Virus record (IMG/VR): IMGVR_UViG_3300036770_007146
Coordinates: 1 to 39,634 of that record
Direction: 5' to 3' (one strand)
Source of the DNA: a virus
DNA: 39,634 nucleotides
The notes under the pieces: generated by a model
What the model saw: only the letters and a program-made list of their open reading frames with translations
What the model was told of the DNA's origin: nothing
Database searches by the model: none
Translations under genes and position numbers: made by a program
Shown here: piece by piece, positions 7,024 through 14,910 of the stretch
Numbering within the stretch: the first letter of the stretch is position 1
Layout of the letters: every line of letters starts with the position of its first letter

Positions 7024-7052
7024 AGTTTAGGTGATAGGTGTGCGGAAAACAA
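7024..7052 (-). promoter_or_regulatory. Promoter giving a leaderless mRNA for gene 6558-7016
   Basis: Minus strand: TTGTTT (7047-7052), 17-bp spacer, TAAACT (7024-7029), then 7 nt to the ATG at 7016. Confidence 0.6.
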
Positions 7053-7070
7053 CTATTTAATAAAAAAGCC

Positions 7071-7403
7071 TTATGACCTGGTGTTTTGTGGTTTTTTGTT
7101 TTTAGATGCTTGGTCTAGAACTCTCTCAATATCTTCATCAGTGGCGTTATTGATGACAAATAACTTGGCCGATGACTGACTATTGGGGGAGTGCAGAAAA
7201 GCGCTCTTGATGTAGTTGTATCGGTCGTCCTGGCGAGTGCGCTGGTTGTCCCAAAAGTATTCCGTATAGTCGTTCTCCGCCTCAATGACGATAACGGGAG
7301 CGATATTCCCATTCTCGTGCTCTACATAAATGACCCCAGGGAATGAAAACTTCTCCATTGGCGTCTTGAGGGCGCTTTTTGTGGGTTCAATGTCCTGTTC
7401 CAT
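7071..7403 (-). CDS. Hypothetical phage protein (110 aa)
   Basis: Mixed alpha/beta protein with a beta-rich centre (FPGVIYVEHENGNIAPVIVIEAE) and an NNATDEDIERVLDQ helix near the C-terminus; the tail is basic and Asn/Lys-rich. The start is 6 nt after the stop of the kinase-like gene, with GGGAAGG about 11 nt upstream, so it is the end of that operon. No family is recognised. Confidence 0.65.
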   Translation of the reverse strand: MEQDIEPTKSALKTPMEKFSFPGVIYVEHENGNIAPVIVIEAENDYTEYFWDNQRTRQDDRYNYIKSAFLHSPNSQSSAKLFVINNATDEDIERVLDQASKNKKPQNTRS

Positions 7404-7409
7404 AGTAAT

Positions 7410-9266
7410 TTACCTTCCCTGACGCATTCCAATAGCGTCGGATAGCATGTCTGGATAGGATTCTAGCATTTCAATACGCATGCTTGCAACTGTCTTTAGT
7501 GCATTTAAGTGTGCTTTTTCCGTAGCAGTAAGGGGAATACCTCTTTTTTCAAAGTTATCTGGGTCAAGTAGAGAGTCCAGATTTTCCTTGATTCGTTCAA
7601 GTGCTTGGTTTACACCTTCTGAAAACTGTTCGCCTTCTCCGTCAACATCACCAATTCGGTTATAGGCGTTCATGACCGCTTGGTCCAAAAGGAGGTAGTT
7701 CTCCTGTGAGTTTTTCAATACATCATCAATGGACATATTTGCCCTCTTCATAGCGAGGGCCCGAATTTGCTCGGGAGTGGCGTCGTCACCCCAGTCACCG
7801 AGGCCATCGTAAACGCGCCCGCCCATCAATAAGCCATTATCAATGATTCCCAGACGCTGTGAGCCATCATCGTCAATGGCAACCATAATGTTGCCTCCGT
7901 GCCGGTCTGTGTTGTCAAGAATAAAGTCCATAGCGAGGATTTGGCCTAGGTCTGTAAGGTTGACGGTTCGGGAGTCAATCCCCCCGGCGTTATGAGAGTC
8001 AAGCCAACTCAGATTCTTGCCCTTTCCATCGCCCCATGCATCAACATTGCGCATTGCAGTCCAGCGGATGTTTCTCTCCCCAACGCGCGTCACTTTGACA
8101 TTCGGGCTAATTCGAATATGTCTGGAGTCTGGTTGAGCCGCAAGGTCAAGAAGTTGACCAGCACGCATTCCGATATCTTCCATCATTGCGTCGTTCGCGC
8201 CATATGTGCTTGCCTTCAGATACCAAATAGCACCAGTTTCCTTGTCAGTGAATTTGTAGACGCGCCACAAACCACCTAATTCATCATCTTGGAGGGCATC
8301 TGACTTCATCTGCACAATTCGGAATCGTCGATTCTCAATTTGGATGCCGTCGCTCACCTTGTAGGTGCCGTCCATAATTGATTCAAATGTGACTGGCGAA
8401 CCATCAGGGAGCATGAGTTCGTCGCCACTGTACGACAAGTCCTCGTCAAACATTGCAGCGGCGAAAAGGTCATCGGAAAGGTCATCAATGCTTCCGTTGT
8501 TGTAGTGAATGTCAACAACCGCATCCCGGTACTTCAAGTCGTCAATGTCAATGTTGCGTGGACCGATGAGCCCAGCCTTGATGTCTCCCTGGTCGGTCTG
8601 TTCGGCTTTTGGACGCTGGTATGGCATCGCCGAAGCCAACTGACCAAGAATGTCAGAACCGCCCGCCGATGCTAGCAACGCGTTGTACGAGGCTTCATCA
8701 AGAATGGCAAACTCCCTCTCCGTTTCAACAACATAGAAAGAACCGCCCTGGGTCCATACGAGTTCTTTTGCTTTTTCATCGGCGCGCGCAAAGGCACGGT
8801 CGCGATTTCCTCTCTTAGGGACAACAAGGTCCCGAGGTAGACCACGGATTGCTTGTTCAAGAGATTCTTGGGCTTGTTCGACTGGAGAAGGAGTGGGCTC
8901 GGCTGGCGCAGGATTTACGATTTCCCCGACCGTTCGGTATCCCATCTCTCCAAGGGACCGATACCCCGAATCCGAAAGCGAGCGAAGTTTTTGAGCCGGT
9001 TGCTTGCGAGGCCGAGCGCCTCCCGAAGGCGCTGACGCTCCATACGAGGGCACGTAATCCACATTGCGACCGCGAGAGTCAACGACACGGAGATTGGGTC
9101 GCCCTTGAGAGGTGAGACCACTGGCAATTTCCTTTCCTGCTTCGTCAAGGAGGCGAGTTCCTAAAGGACGCTCCCATGCTGTTCCTTCTTGGACAATGCC
9201 GTCGCCATCGGCGTCTCTTGCGTTTGGGTCGTAGGGTTCAATGCGAAGACGGACTCGGGGTGCCAT
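7410..9266 (-). CDS. Kinase-like protein with N-terminal EF-hand-like motif
   Basis: 618 aa. Residues 13-30 (DPNARDADGDGIVQEGT) are a calcium-loop-like motif followed by AWERP, a combination I associate with structural and maturation proteins of actinobacterial phages. The middle is linker-like. The C-terminal half carries kinase signatures: IWYLKAS (possible ATP-binding Lys, about residue 347), DNTDRHGGNIMV (catalytic loop, about residues 450-462) and LGIIDNG (metal site, about residue 473), closest to PI3/4-kinase- or HipA-like folds. It could phosphorylate a host or virion protein. Its ATG overlaps the upstream stop (TGATG). Confidence 0.65.
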   Translation of the reverse strand: MAPRVRLRIEPYDPNARDADGDGIVQEGTAWERPLGTRLLDEAGKEIASGLTSQGRPNLRVVDSRGRNVDYVPSYGASAPSGGARPRKQPAQKLRSLSDSGYRSLGEMGYRTVGEIVNPAPAEPTPSPVEQAQESLEQAIRGLPRDLVVPKRGNRDRAFARADEKAKELVWTQGGSFYVVETEREFAILDEASYNALLASAGGSDILGQLASAMPYQRPKAEQTDQGDIKAGLIGPRNIDIDDLKYRDAVVDIHYNNGSIDDLSDDLFAAAMFDEDLSYSGDELMLPDGSPVTFESIMDGTYKVSDGIQIENRRFRIVQMKSDALQDDELGGLWRVYKFTDKETGAIWYLKASTYGANDAMMEDIGMRAGQLLDLAAQPDSRHIRISPNVKVTRVGERNIRWTAMRNVDAWGDGKGKNLSWLDSHNAGGIDSRTVNLTDLGQILAMDFILDNTDRHGGNIMVAIDDDGSQRLGIIDNGLLMGGRVYDGLGDWGDDATPEQIRALAMKRANMSIDDVLKNSQENYLLLDQAVMNAYNRIGDVDGEGEQFSEGVNQALERIKENLDSLLDPDNFEKRGIPLTATEKAHLNALKTVASMRIEMLESYPDMLSDAIGMRQGR

Positions 9267-9637
9267 CAGAATGACTCAACTTCCTGCCAACCCTCGTCTA
9301 CAAACGAAGAGTTAAGTGTCTTAAAAAGGCCGCCTTTTCTCATCAGACGACCTTGGTCCCCGGTTTTTTCGCAGATGGTTGTTGACTTTTTCTCGTAAAA
9401 ATCAACAATTTTTTGAATATTTGCGCTCAAAAGGGGGTTTGAAGCCGAAAAATAGAACCGAAGTGCCCCAAACTTCTCTTTTATTTGATAAATCCGGTAA
9501 TCAGGGTCAATTTCTAGTGCTTTTTGATGTAATTCCTCAATTAATGGCCACCAGCCAGAATCGCAGTCAATAAAACGTCCAAATGTCGGGTCAATCCTGT
9601 CCAGAATCGGCTGAAGTTCTTTCGGATAAATCGTCAT
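9266..9637 (-). CDS. Conserved hypothetical protein with C-terminal Cys region
   Basis: 123 aa starting MTIYPKELQPILDRI. It has the pattern DSGWWPLIEELHQK, QIKEKFGALRFYF, ICEKTGDQGRLMRKGGLFKTL, seen in a widespread uncharacterised bacterial and phage family (GDGWFDLI, VKEKFGTLRFY, CExCGxPG). Here one of the usual second Cys pair is replaced (CEKTG), so a zinc site is doubtful. The longer ORF start at 9706 overlaps the upstream gene more. It overlaps the kinase gene's start by 1 nt. Confidence 0.65.
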   Translation of the reverse strand: MTIYPKELQPILDRIDPTFGRFIDCDSGWWPLIEELHQKALEIDPDYRIYQIKEKFGALRFYFSASNPLLSANIQKIVDFYEKKSTTICEKTGDQGRLMRKGGLFKTLNSSFVDEGWQEVESF

Positions 9638-9869
9638 CGCTCTGCTGTTCCCATGCTTGAGTTTCGTCTGTGCCTGAATCATTGTAGTCGCACAACCACC
9701 ACTCATTTGCCTGCTTATTTTGAACCATACGAACCTGGAAGGACAAAAGGCCCAAAAGGTGCCATGGGTTCCAAAGATGAACCTTAGACAGGCAAGCCAT
9801 GTCGTCGGCTATCGGCTTTACAACGCGCAATGAACCCTCAATAAATGTTATTTTCGCGCCAAGCCACAT
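9591..9869 (-). CDS. Small hypothetical protein in the methylase operon
   Basis: 92 aa from the ATG directly after the upstream stop (TAA, C, ATG). It contains MWLGAKITFIEGSLRVV, a Trp-rich patch (LWNPWHLLGLLSFQVRMV) and an acidic disordered tail (EQQSDDDLSERTS) that overlaps the next gene by 47 nt. There is no Shine-Dalgarno; translation would depend on coupling. No family is recognised. Confidence 0.5.
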   Translation of the reverse strand: MWLGAKITFIEGSLRVVKPIADDMACLSKVHLWNPWHLLGLLSFQVRMVQNKQANEWWLCDYNDSGTDETQAWEQQSDDDLSERTSADSGQD

Positions 9870-9870
9870 G

Positions 9871-10050
9871 TTAGGAGTTTTGTTCGGCGTGCTGAATGGC
9901 GTAATCAACCGTACGACCATAATAAGTATACGGTTTAGTGCATGAATATCGAGCGAGGGTTTTGGCGATAGTCGCCCACTTGTCTCGCTCGGTCGTTATT
10001 TGCTTCAAGCGCTTCTCTAATTCAGAAATGATGGCATCTTTGTCATTCAT
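9871..10050 (-). CDS. Small coiled-coil protein
   Basis: 59 aa from the ATG preceded by AGGAGG at 7 nt. Residues 5-30 (IISELEKRLKQITTERDKW) form a short coiled coil, followed by a basic Tyr-rich stretch. Its start overlaps the upstream gene's end by 8 nt. It is probably a small structural or adaptor protein of the operon. No family is recognised. Confidence 0.6.
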   Translation of the reverse strand: MNDKDAIISELEKRLKQITTERDKWATIAKTLARYSCTKPYTYYGRTVDYAIQHAEQNS

Positions 10051-10324
10051 CAGTTTCCTCCTTGTCACTTGACGCAATAAAACTTACGATGGAGTCAATT
10101 TTTTCCCACAAAAATGGCCATTCCGTGCGGTGTCGCACCAAAACTTTCATGTGGTGAGATTTGTTGGGTCCGAAATCAAGAACCGCCTGAGTTAGGTCCG
10201 TCAAAAGCCGATGCATTGCTTGGGCTTCAAATTGACTGTCGGGGTTGACGCTAGTAGTGCCAGGATGAGGCCAAGATGTTATTACTTCATTATTTGAAAA
10301 GTCTTTGTATTTGAAATGGTCCAT
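10043..10324 (-). CDS. Hypothetical phage protein (93 aa)
   Basis: Begins MDHFKYKDFSNNEV; the ATG overlaps the methylase stop (TGATG). The core LLTDLTQAVLDFG and WPFLWEKIDSIVSFI segments are helical. There is no known motif. Its position directly after the methyltransferase suggests the two are made together. Confidence 0.6.
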   Translation of the reverse strand: MDHFKYKDFSNNEVITSWPHPGTTSVNPDSQFEAQAMHRLLTDLTQAVLDFGPNKSHHMKVLVRHRTEWPFLWEKIDSIVSFIASSDKEETDE

Positions 10325-11238
10325 CACGTTTCCAAAAAGAGTTGCAGTTGTTCTGTTTCTGAATCTCTTGCTTCTATCGTTTCGTCAATTCGTTTTTGAA
10401 TGAGAGGCAAATATTCCTGGTTGAGTTCAATTGCGACACCAGTTCGGCGTTCTTCCAATGACACGGCAACTGTTGTGCCAGAGCCACCGAAGGGGTCAAG
10501 AACAACACCGCCAGGTGGCGACCCAGCCAAAATACACGGCCTTATCAGTTCAGTAGGGAAAGTAGCGAAATGACTGCCCTTGTAGGGTCGCACAGGGACG
10601 CTCCAGACAGAGCGCTTATTCTTCAAGCCATCGTCAGTTGAACCAACGGCTGGTTCACGAATTGCTTGGTAATCAAAGTAATACGAGGGACTCTTTGTGA
10701 GCAAGAACAGGTATTCGTGAGATTTTGTGCACCTATCTTTGACACTTTCGGGCAAAGGATTTGGTTTGTGCCAGATAATGTCTTGGCGTAGGTACCAGCC
10801 GTCATCTCTTAACGCCAGAGCAACCATCCACGGGATGCCTACGAGGTCTTTTGGCTTGAGCCCTTCACCCGTTCGCGAAAAGACACCCTCTCGGGGTGCC
10901 CCAAATCCCGCGCGTCCATTGTTAGATGCTCGTGAATTGTTTCCAGCGTAACTATCACCAAGGTTGAGCCATAGGACACCATCGTCGCGCAAAACGCGGT
11001 GCACTTCCCGAAAAACGCTGACGAGTTCGTCCACAAATTTTTTGGGGTCATCCTCTAGTCCAATCTGCGAATCGGCTCCATAGTCACGAAGTCCCCAGTA
11101 GGGCGGAGATGTCACGCAACAGTTAATAGAACCATCCTGGAAGGTTGAAAGAACATCACGGCAATCGCCTGAGTAAATTTCGTACTCGGGGGAAGAAAGT
11201 GATGGGACAAGTGAGCGCGAAATGAAGCCATCGGTCAT
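10324..11238 (-). CDS. Site-specific DNA methyltransferase (beta-class)
   Basis: 304 aa. Motif IV SPPYWG (residues 44-49) comes before motif I/X DPFGGSGTT (residues 248-256), the beta-class order. SPPY is usual for N4-cytosine enzymes, but some N6-adenine enzymes have it too. The variable region between is the probable target-recognition part. It would methylate phage DNA, most simply to escape host restriction. No partner nuclease is seen, so it is an orphan. It overlaps both neighbours by 1-4 nt in a tight operon. Confidence 0.85.
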   Translation of the reverse strand: MTDGFISRSLVPSLSSPEYEIYSGDCRDVLSTFQDGSINCCVTSPPYWGLRDYGADSQIGLEDDPKKFVDELVSVFREVHRVLRDDGVLWLNLGDSYAGNNSRASNNGRAGFGAPREGVFSRTGEGLKPKDLVGIPWMVALALRDDGWYLRQDIIWHKPNPLPESVKDRCTKSHEYLFLLTKSPSYYFDYQAIREPAVGSTDDGLKNKRSVWSVPVRPYKGSHFATFPTELIRPCILAGSPPGGVVLDPFGGSGTTVAVSLEERRTGVAIELNQEYLPLIQKRIDETIEARDSETEQLQLFLET

Positions 11239-11459
11239 TCTGGAAGAACCTCAATCAAACGAGATGTTTCATAAAAGACTAATGCTTCCTCAATGATTGA
11301 GTTTTTGCCAATTACTGACTCCGTTTTTACACTGAGAAGCAGTGCTCGATAAAGTTTGTCAGAAATTAGTTGCTCCAATGTAAGAGCATCGCTTGCGTCG
11401 CGTATTAAGAGATTTCCGGACTGCTCAAAAAAGGCATCAAGTTTGTCAATTAGTTTCAC
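11235..11459 (-). CDS. Small helical protein upstream of methylase
   Basis: 74 aa, GTG start overlapping the upstream stop (GTGA) and ATGA overlap with the methylase. It is helical, with LTLEQLISDKLYRALLLSV and NSIIEEALVFYETSRLIEVL. No family is recognised. The tight coupling suggests joint expression with the methylase. Confidence 0.6.
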   Translation of the reverse strand: MKLIDKLDAFFEQSGNLLIRDASDALTLEQLISDKLYRALLLSVKTESVIGKNSIIEEALVFYETSRLIEVLPE

Positions 11460-11836
11460 AGGTCCCCGCCAGAGAAGTAAGGGATGTCAGAAACATCCGG
11501 CCCTTCTTCGCGATATGACCTGAATGAACTCAGTGCTGAGATGTCAAAGTCTTCAATGTCAATAATGCCGGACAGAAGAAGGTTGTCATAAAGATTTGAG
11601 GAGAGATTGGCCAGAGCATCCGCATGTTTTCCCTCAACTGTGAACAACATATGTCCACTTACGGCCATAGCGAGCAAAACTCGCATTGAGCGTGATGCCT
11701 GTTTGAGTATTTGTGAGTCAGGTTCTGCCAGGTGGGGCCTGTTGGCAATCAAGGTCAAGGACGCGCTCAGGTTGAGCATGTACTCAATCATTGAGTCATC
11801 TGGCGGTCGAAACTCACTGTAAAGCCCGTCTTCCAC
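11456..11836 (-). CDS. Hypothetical helical phage protein
   Basis: 126 aa from a GTG at 11836, chosen because GGAGAGG lies 9 nt upstream; a TTG at 11860 is the longer option. It is rich in helices with several hydrophobic runs (NLSASLTLIANR, MRVLLAMAVSGHML) and has an acidic C-terminus. The next gene (11235-11459) starts within its stop. No family is recognised. Confidence 0.6.
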   Translation of the reverse strand: MEDGLYSEFRPPDDSMIEYMLNLSASLTLIANRPHLAEPDSQILKQASRSMRVLLAMAVSGHMLFTVEGKHADALANLSSNLYDNLLLSGIIDIEDFDISALSSFRSYREEGPDVSDIPYFSGGDL

Positions 11837-11837
11837 G

Positions 11838-12095
11838 TCAATCCACCTCTCCGGCAACAAGAGAGACCAACTTTAGGGCATGCTGAACCTCTGGAATGAC
11901 TTTCAGGCTGGGTTCGGCTTGAACGCACAAACGCAATGCCTTGCCTAGGCTATTGACGGTGCGTGTTTCTATGCTTAGATTTTCTCTTATGGACGAAAAA
12001 GCATTACACAGATGGTTGATTTCGTTGTGTAATTGCGACACATAGTTGTTTAATTCACTAATTTGTGTTGAGTAGTGCTCTTCAAAATTGCCCAT
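11838..12095 (-). CDS. Leaderless small coiled-coil protein, first gene of operon
   Basis: 85 aa starting MGNFEEHYSTQISELNNYVSQ. Heptad-like residues at about 10-45 suggest a coiled coil. The start is set by the promoter TTGACA-17-TTTACT, whose -10 box ends 6 nt before the ATG, so the mRNA would be leaderless; the longer ORF start at 12149 is upstream of the promoter. It probably heads the methylase and kinase operon down to 7071. Confidence 0.65.
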   Translation of the reverse strand: MGNFEEHYSTQISELNNYVSQLHNEINHLCNAFSSIRENLSIETRTVNSLGKALRLCVQAEPSLKVIPEVQHALKLVSLVAGEVD

Positions 12096-12101
12096 TCCCG
12101 C

Positions 12102-12130
12102 AGTAAAGCAATTTTTGTGGCAAATGTCAA
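12102..12130 (-). promoter_or_regulatory. Promoter of the methylase/kinase operon
   Basis: Minus strand: TTGACA (12125-12130), 17 bp, TTTACT (12102-12107), then 6 nt to the ATG at 12095. Confidence 0.65.
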
Positions 12131-12233
12131 CTATTAAAAATCCTTGCAAAAAGTTGCGCTAAAGATTGACGGGCAGTATTCTTCTCTCACTGGCAATAGC
12201 CGAATAACTAATCACAACAAGGAGAAACCTAAT

Positions 12234-12485
12234 ATGCCCACCGAGTTTGAAAAACTTGCTTCCAGCCCAACTGGAATCCGACGAGGACGGGTCAGCCGTC
12301 TTACGCCAGAGCAGAAAGCAAAGAAGGCCGAGGAAACTAAGGCCAAGAACCGTCTGCGCAATGAAGCCCGTCGTCGGGCTCACATCGTCCTCCAGTACCG
12401 CTATCCCAATGAGTTTCAGCAACTTCTGGACACGGAAATGGAAAATCTCCTCAAGACGGATTCGCGATACACGATTTCGTCCTGA
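12234..12485 (+). CDS. Small basic protein (83 aa)
   Basis: Starts MPTEFEKLASSPTGIRRGR; AAGGAG lies 9 nt upstream. Residues 15-50 are very basic (RRGRVSRLTPEQKAKKAEETKAKNRLRNEARRR, seen in parts), followed by a helical QYRYPNEFQQLLDTEMENLL segment. It is likely to bind nucleic acid. An intrinsic terminator lies 22 bp after the stop, so it is a single-gene unit. The longer ORF start at 12144 is rejected for lack of a ribosome site. Confidence 0.7.
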   Translation: MPTEFEKLASSPTGIRRGRVSRLTPEQKAKKAEETKAKNRLRNEARRRAHIVLQYRYPNEFQQLLDTEMENLLKTDSRYTISS

Positions 12486-12507
12486 GCAACTTTTACAAGT
12501 TGGTGAC

Positions 12508-12541
12508 AAAGGCACCCTACGGGGTGCCTTTTCATTTTCTT
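12508..12541 (+). terminator. Intrinsic terminator
   Basis: GGCACCC (12511-12517) pairs with GGGTGCC (12522-12528) across a 4-nt loop, followed by TTTTCATTTTCTT. It ends the 12234-12485 gene. Confidence 0.85.
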
Positions 12542-12579
12542 AACAACTGCGCTTTTAAATCGTGAGGTACCATCTTTAG

Positions 12580-12888
12580 ATGAGTCACGGATACGACGAC
12601 GAACGTAAACAGTTTATATTCGGCGATATCCAAATTATACGACAAGGCCAAGGGCCATGCATTGTGTGTGGCCATCCAACGGGTGATTGCGCAACGGAGC
12701 ACTCGGCACCCCATCACATCTGGGGCGTAACTGAAGTTCCATCGCTTGAGGATACGACGATGATTTTGGTTGAAGAAGATGTCATTCAATATCGACAAAT
12801 CACGCCGTTCACAAAAAGCAAAGTTTTAGTCGCCCGGGCCGGGCAAAAAATCTCAGTAACGCGAGCGCGTGAACTGGGAATCGTTTAG
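12580..12888 (+). CDS. Conserved actinophage-type protein with Cys motif, leaderless
   Basis: 102 aa starting MSHGYDDERKQFIFG. It contains CIVCGHPTGDC (Cys27, Cys30, Cys37) plus a nearby HSAPHH, a possible zinc site, and then a beta-rich C-terminus ending TRARELGIV. Proteins with CxxCGHPTGDC are common and uncharacterised in actinobacteriophages. A TACCAT -10-like box ends 6 nt before the ATG and there is no Shine-Dalgarno, so the mRNA is probably leaderless. It stands upstream of the ribonucleotide reductase. Confidence 0.7.
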   Translation: MSHGYDDERKQFIFGDIQIIRQGQGPCIVCGHPTGDCATEHSAPHHIWGVTEVPSLEDTTMILVEEDVIQYRQITPFTKSKVLVARAGQKISVTRARELGIV

Positions 12889-12977
12889 TCTCATCGCACG
12901 CTCTCTTCAGCGGGCGGTGGGGGACACCTCTTCTGTCTGCTGAACTATTGACCAACCAGCACAGAAAGAAAAGAACA

Positions 12978-14906
12978 GTGGCATACATCAGTGATGAATT
13001 CGTAGCAGAGTACGCAACAAAACAAGCACCTTGGGGTTTCGGTGGGCTCGGAGAAATTGTTTATCTCCGCACCTATAGTCGCCCCATTGAGGGTGCTGGG
13101 CGAAATGAGATGTGGCCCGAAACAATTCAGCGCGTTATCAACGGTGCAATTGAAATTGGCGTTCCATACACGCAAGAAGAAGCCGAGCGTCTCTTTGACC
13201 ACATGTTCAATCTGCGCTGTTCATTTTCTGGACGAGCCCTGTGGCAGTTGGGCACTCCGCTGGTCAAGAAGTTCAATGCGGCATCGCTGAACAATTGCTA
13301 TTTCGTCAATATTGAAACGCTTGAGGATTTTGAGTTTCTGTTTGACCATCTGATGCTCGGCGGTGGCGTTGGATTCTCTGTTGAGCGTTCAAAGATTCAC
13401 GAACTGCCAAAAGTCAAGACTGGCGTGAAGATTTCGCACGAGCGTTCAAACGACGCTGATGTCATTGTCCCGGACTCTCGGCAGGGTTGGAGTCGCCTGC
13501 TTCACTCGGTGCTCAAGTCGTACTTCCACACCGGAAAGTCCTTCACCTACTCCACGATTCTGATTCGTGAATTTGGCGCTCCGCTCAAGACCTTCGGTGG
13601 AACTGCTTCTGGGCCAGGTGCATTGATTGACGGCGTGACTGACATCTGCAAGGTGTTGGAGAATCGCTCGGGTAAGAAGTTGCGTTCAATTGACGTTCTT
13701 GATATTGCCAACATCATTGGACGTATCGTCGTGTCAGGTTCATCGCGTCGTTCAGCGCAAATCGCAATTGGCGACCCTGATGACGTTCTATTCCTGCGAG
13801 CCAAGAACTGGTCAACGGGAACGATTCCAGCATGGCGAGCAAATAGCAACAACAGCATCTATGCCGACGCGTGGGACGAAATCATGCCCGAGGTTTGGAA
13901 GGGCTACGACGGCTCCGGAGAGCCGTACGGTCTCGTCAACCGCAAGTTGGCTCGTCAGTATGGTCGACTGGGCGACAAGCGTCCCGACCCAACAATTGAG
14001 GGTTACAACCCCTGTGCGGAAATCGCCCTCGGCGATGGCGAGTCGTGCAACTTGGCAACAGTGTTCCTTCCGAACATTGAAACCCTTGAACAGTTCAAGG
14101 ATGTCTCGCGACTTCTGTACATGTGCCAGAAGGCCATTACGGGACTTAACTACCCCTACGAAAAGACCAACAAGATTGTTCAGAAGAACCGTCGCCTCGG
14201 TCAGTCAATCACTGGTGTTCTCCAGGCAGACGACGAGCAGTTGTCATGGTTGGCTCCTGTCTATTGCTACCTCTCGGACCTAGATGAGGAGCACTCAAAG
14301 GCGCTCGGAATCTCCACCTCCGTTCGACTCACCACCGTTCAGCCATCTGGCACGCTTAGTTTGCTCCCGGGCGTAACCCCCGGTATCCACCCGGCTTACG
14401 CCCGGTACTACATCCGCCGTGTTCGTTTCGGCGCAGCCGACCCACTGGTTGATGCCTGTCGTCGGCGAGGATACAAAGTTGTTTGGGATGTCGGCCTTGA
14501 CGGACGAGAAGACCATACGCGCTACGTCGTTGAATTCCCATGCAAGTCCCCAGACAATGCTGTTCTGGCTAAAGACATGACTGCAGTTGAGCAACTCGAA
14601 TGGGTCAAGAAAATGCAGACTGACTGGGCGGATAATGCCGTATCGGTGACGGTGTATTACCGTAAAGAAGAACTGTCTTCAATCAAGGAATGGCTAAGTC
14701 AAAATTACAACGACTCTGTGAAGTCGGTTTCCTTCCTCCTGCACAGCGACCACAATTTCCCACTCCCCCCTTATGAGGAAATTGACGAAGATGCTTACCA
14801 GAAGATGTTGGCAAAAGTTGATTACTCAGCGCCGCTGGTCATGGATGCGTCAGGTACAGAACTTGACCCTGCTGATTGCGTAGGCGGAGCGTGTCCAATC
14901 CGCTGA
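12978..14906 (+). CDS. nrdJ: Class II adenosylcobalamin-dependent ribonucleotide reductase
   Basis: About 642 aa from the GTG at 12978, behind a purine-rich AGAAAGAAAAG stretch (a TTG at 12948 is the alternative). It makes deoxynucleotides from ribonucleotides using a B12-generated thiyl radical. Visible residues, counted from the GTG: Cys107 in NNCYFVN, the NPCAEIAL motif with radical Cys346 and Glu348, Cys357 in ESCNLA (redox partner), and the C-terminal CVGGACPIR pair that passes electrons. GSSRRSAQIAIGD and QPSGTLSLLPGVTPGIHPAY are family hallmarks. The length fits the monomeric class II type (like the Lactobacillus RTPR). Phages carry it to supply dNTPs. Confidence 0.93.
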   Translation: MAYISDEFVAEYATKQAPWGFGGLGEIVYLRTYSRPIEGAGRNEMWPETIQRVINGAIEIGVPYTQEEAERLFDHMFNLRCSFSGRALWQLGTPLVKKFNAASLNNCYFVNIETLEDFEFLFDHLMLGGGVGFSVERSKIHELPKVKTGVKISHERSNDADVIVPDSRQGWSRLLHSVLKSYFHTGKSFTYSTILIREFGAPLKTFGGTASGPGALIDGVTDICKVLENRSGKKLRSIDVLDIANIIGRIVVSGSSRRSAQIAIGDPDDVLFLRAKNWSTGTIPAWRANSNNSIYADAWDEIMPEVWKGYDGSGEPYGLVNRKLARQYGRLGDKRPDPTIEGYNPCAEIALGDGESCNLATVFLPNIETLEQFKDVSRLLYMCQKAITGLNYPYEKTNKIVQKNRRLGQSITGVLQADDEQLSWLAPVYCYLSDLDEEHSKALGISTSVRLTTVQPSGTLSLLPGVTPGIHPAYARYYIRRVRFGAADPLVDACRRRGYKVVWDVGLDGREDHTRYVVEFPCKSPDNAVLAKDMTAVEQLEWVKKMQTDWADNAVSVTVYYRKEELSSIKEWLSQNYNDSVKSVSFLLHSDHNFPLPPYEEIDEDAYQKMLAKVDYSAPLVMDASGTELDPADCVGGACPIR

Positions 14907-14910
14907 TGTG

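Noticed and set aside
7410-9266. HipA toxin of a toxin-antitoxin pair
   Set aside because: The kinase motifs fit several families, no HipB-like antitoxin is next to it, and the N-terminal EF-hand-like part is a phage feature.
10324-11238. A restriction-modification system
   Set aside because: A methyltransferase is present, but none of the neighbours looks like a restriction nuclease.
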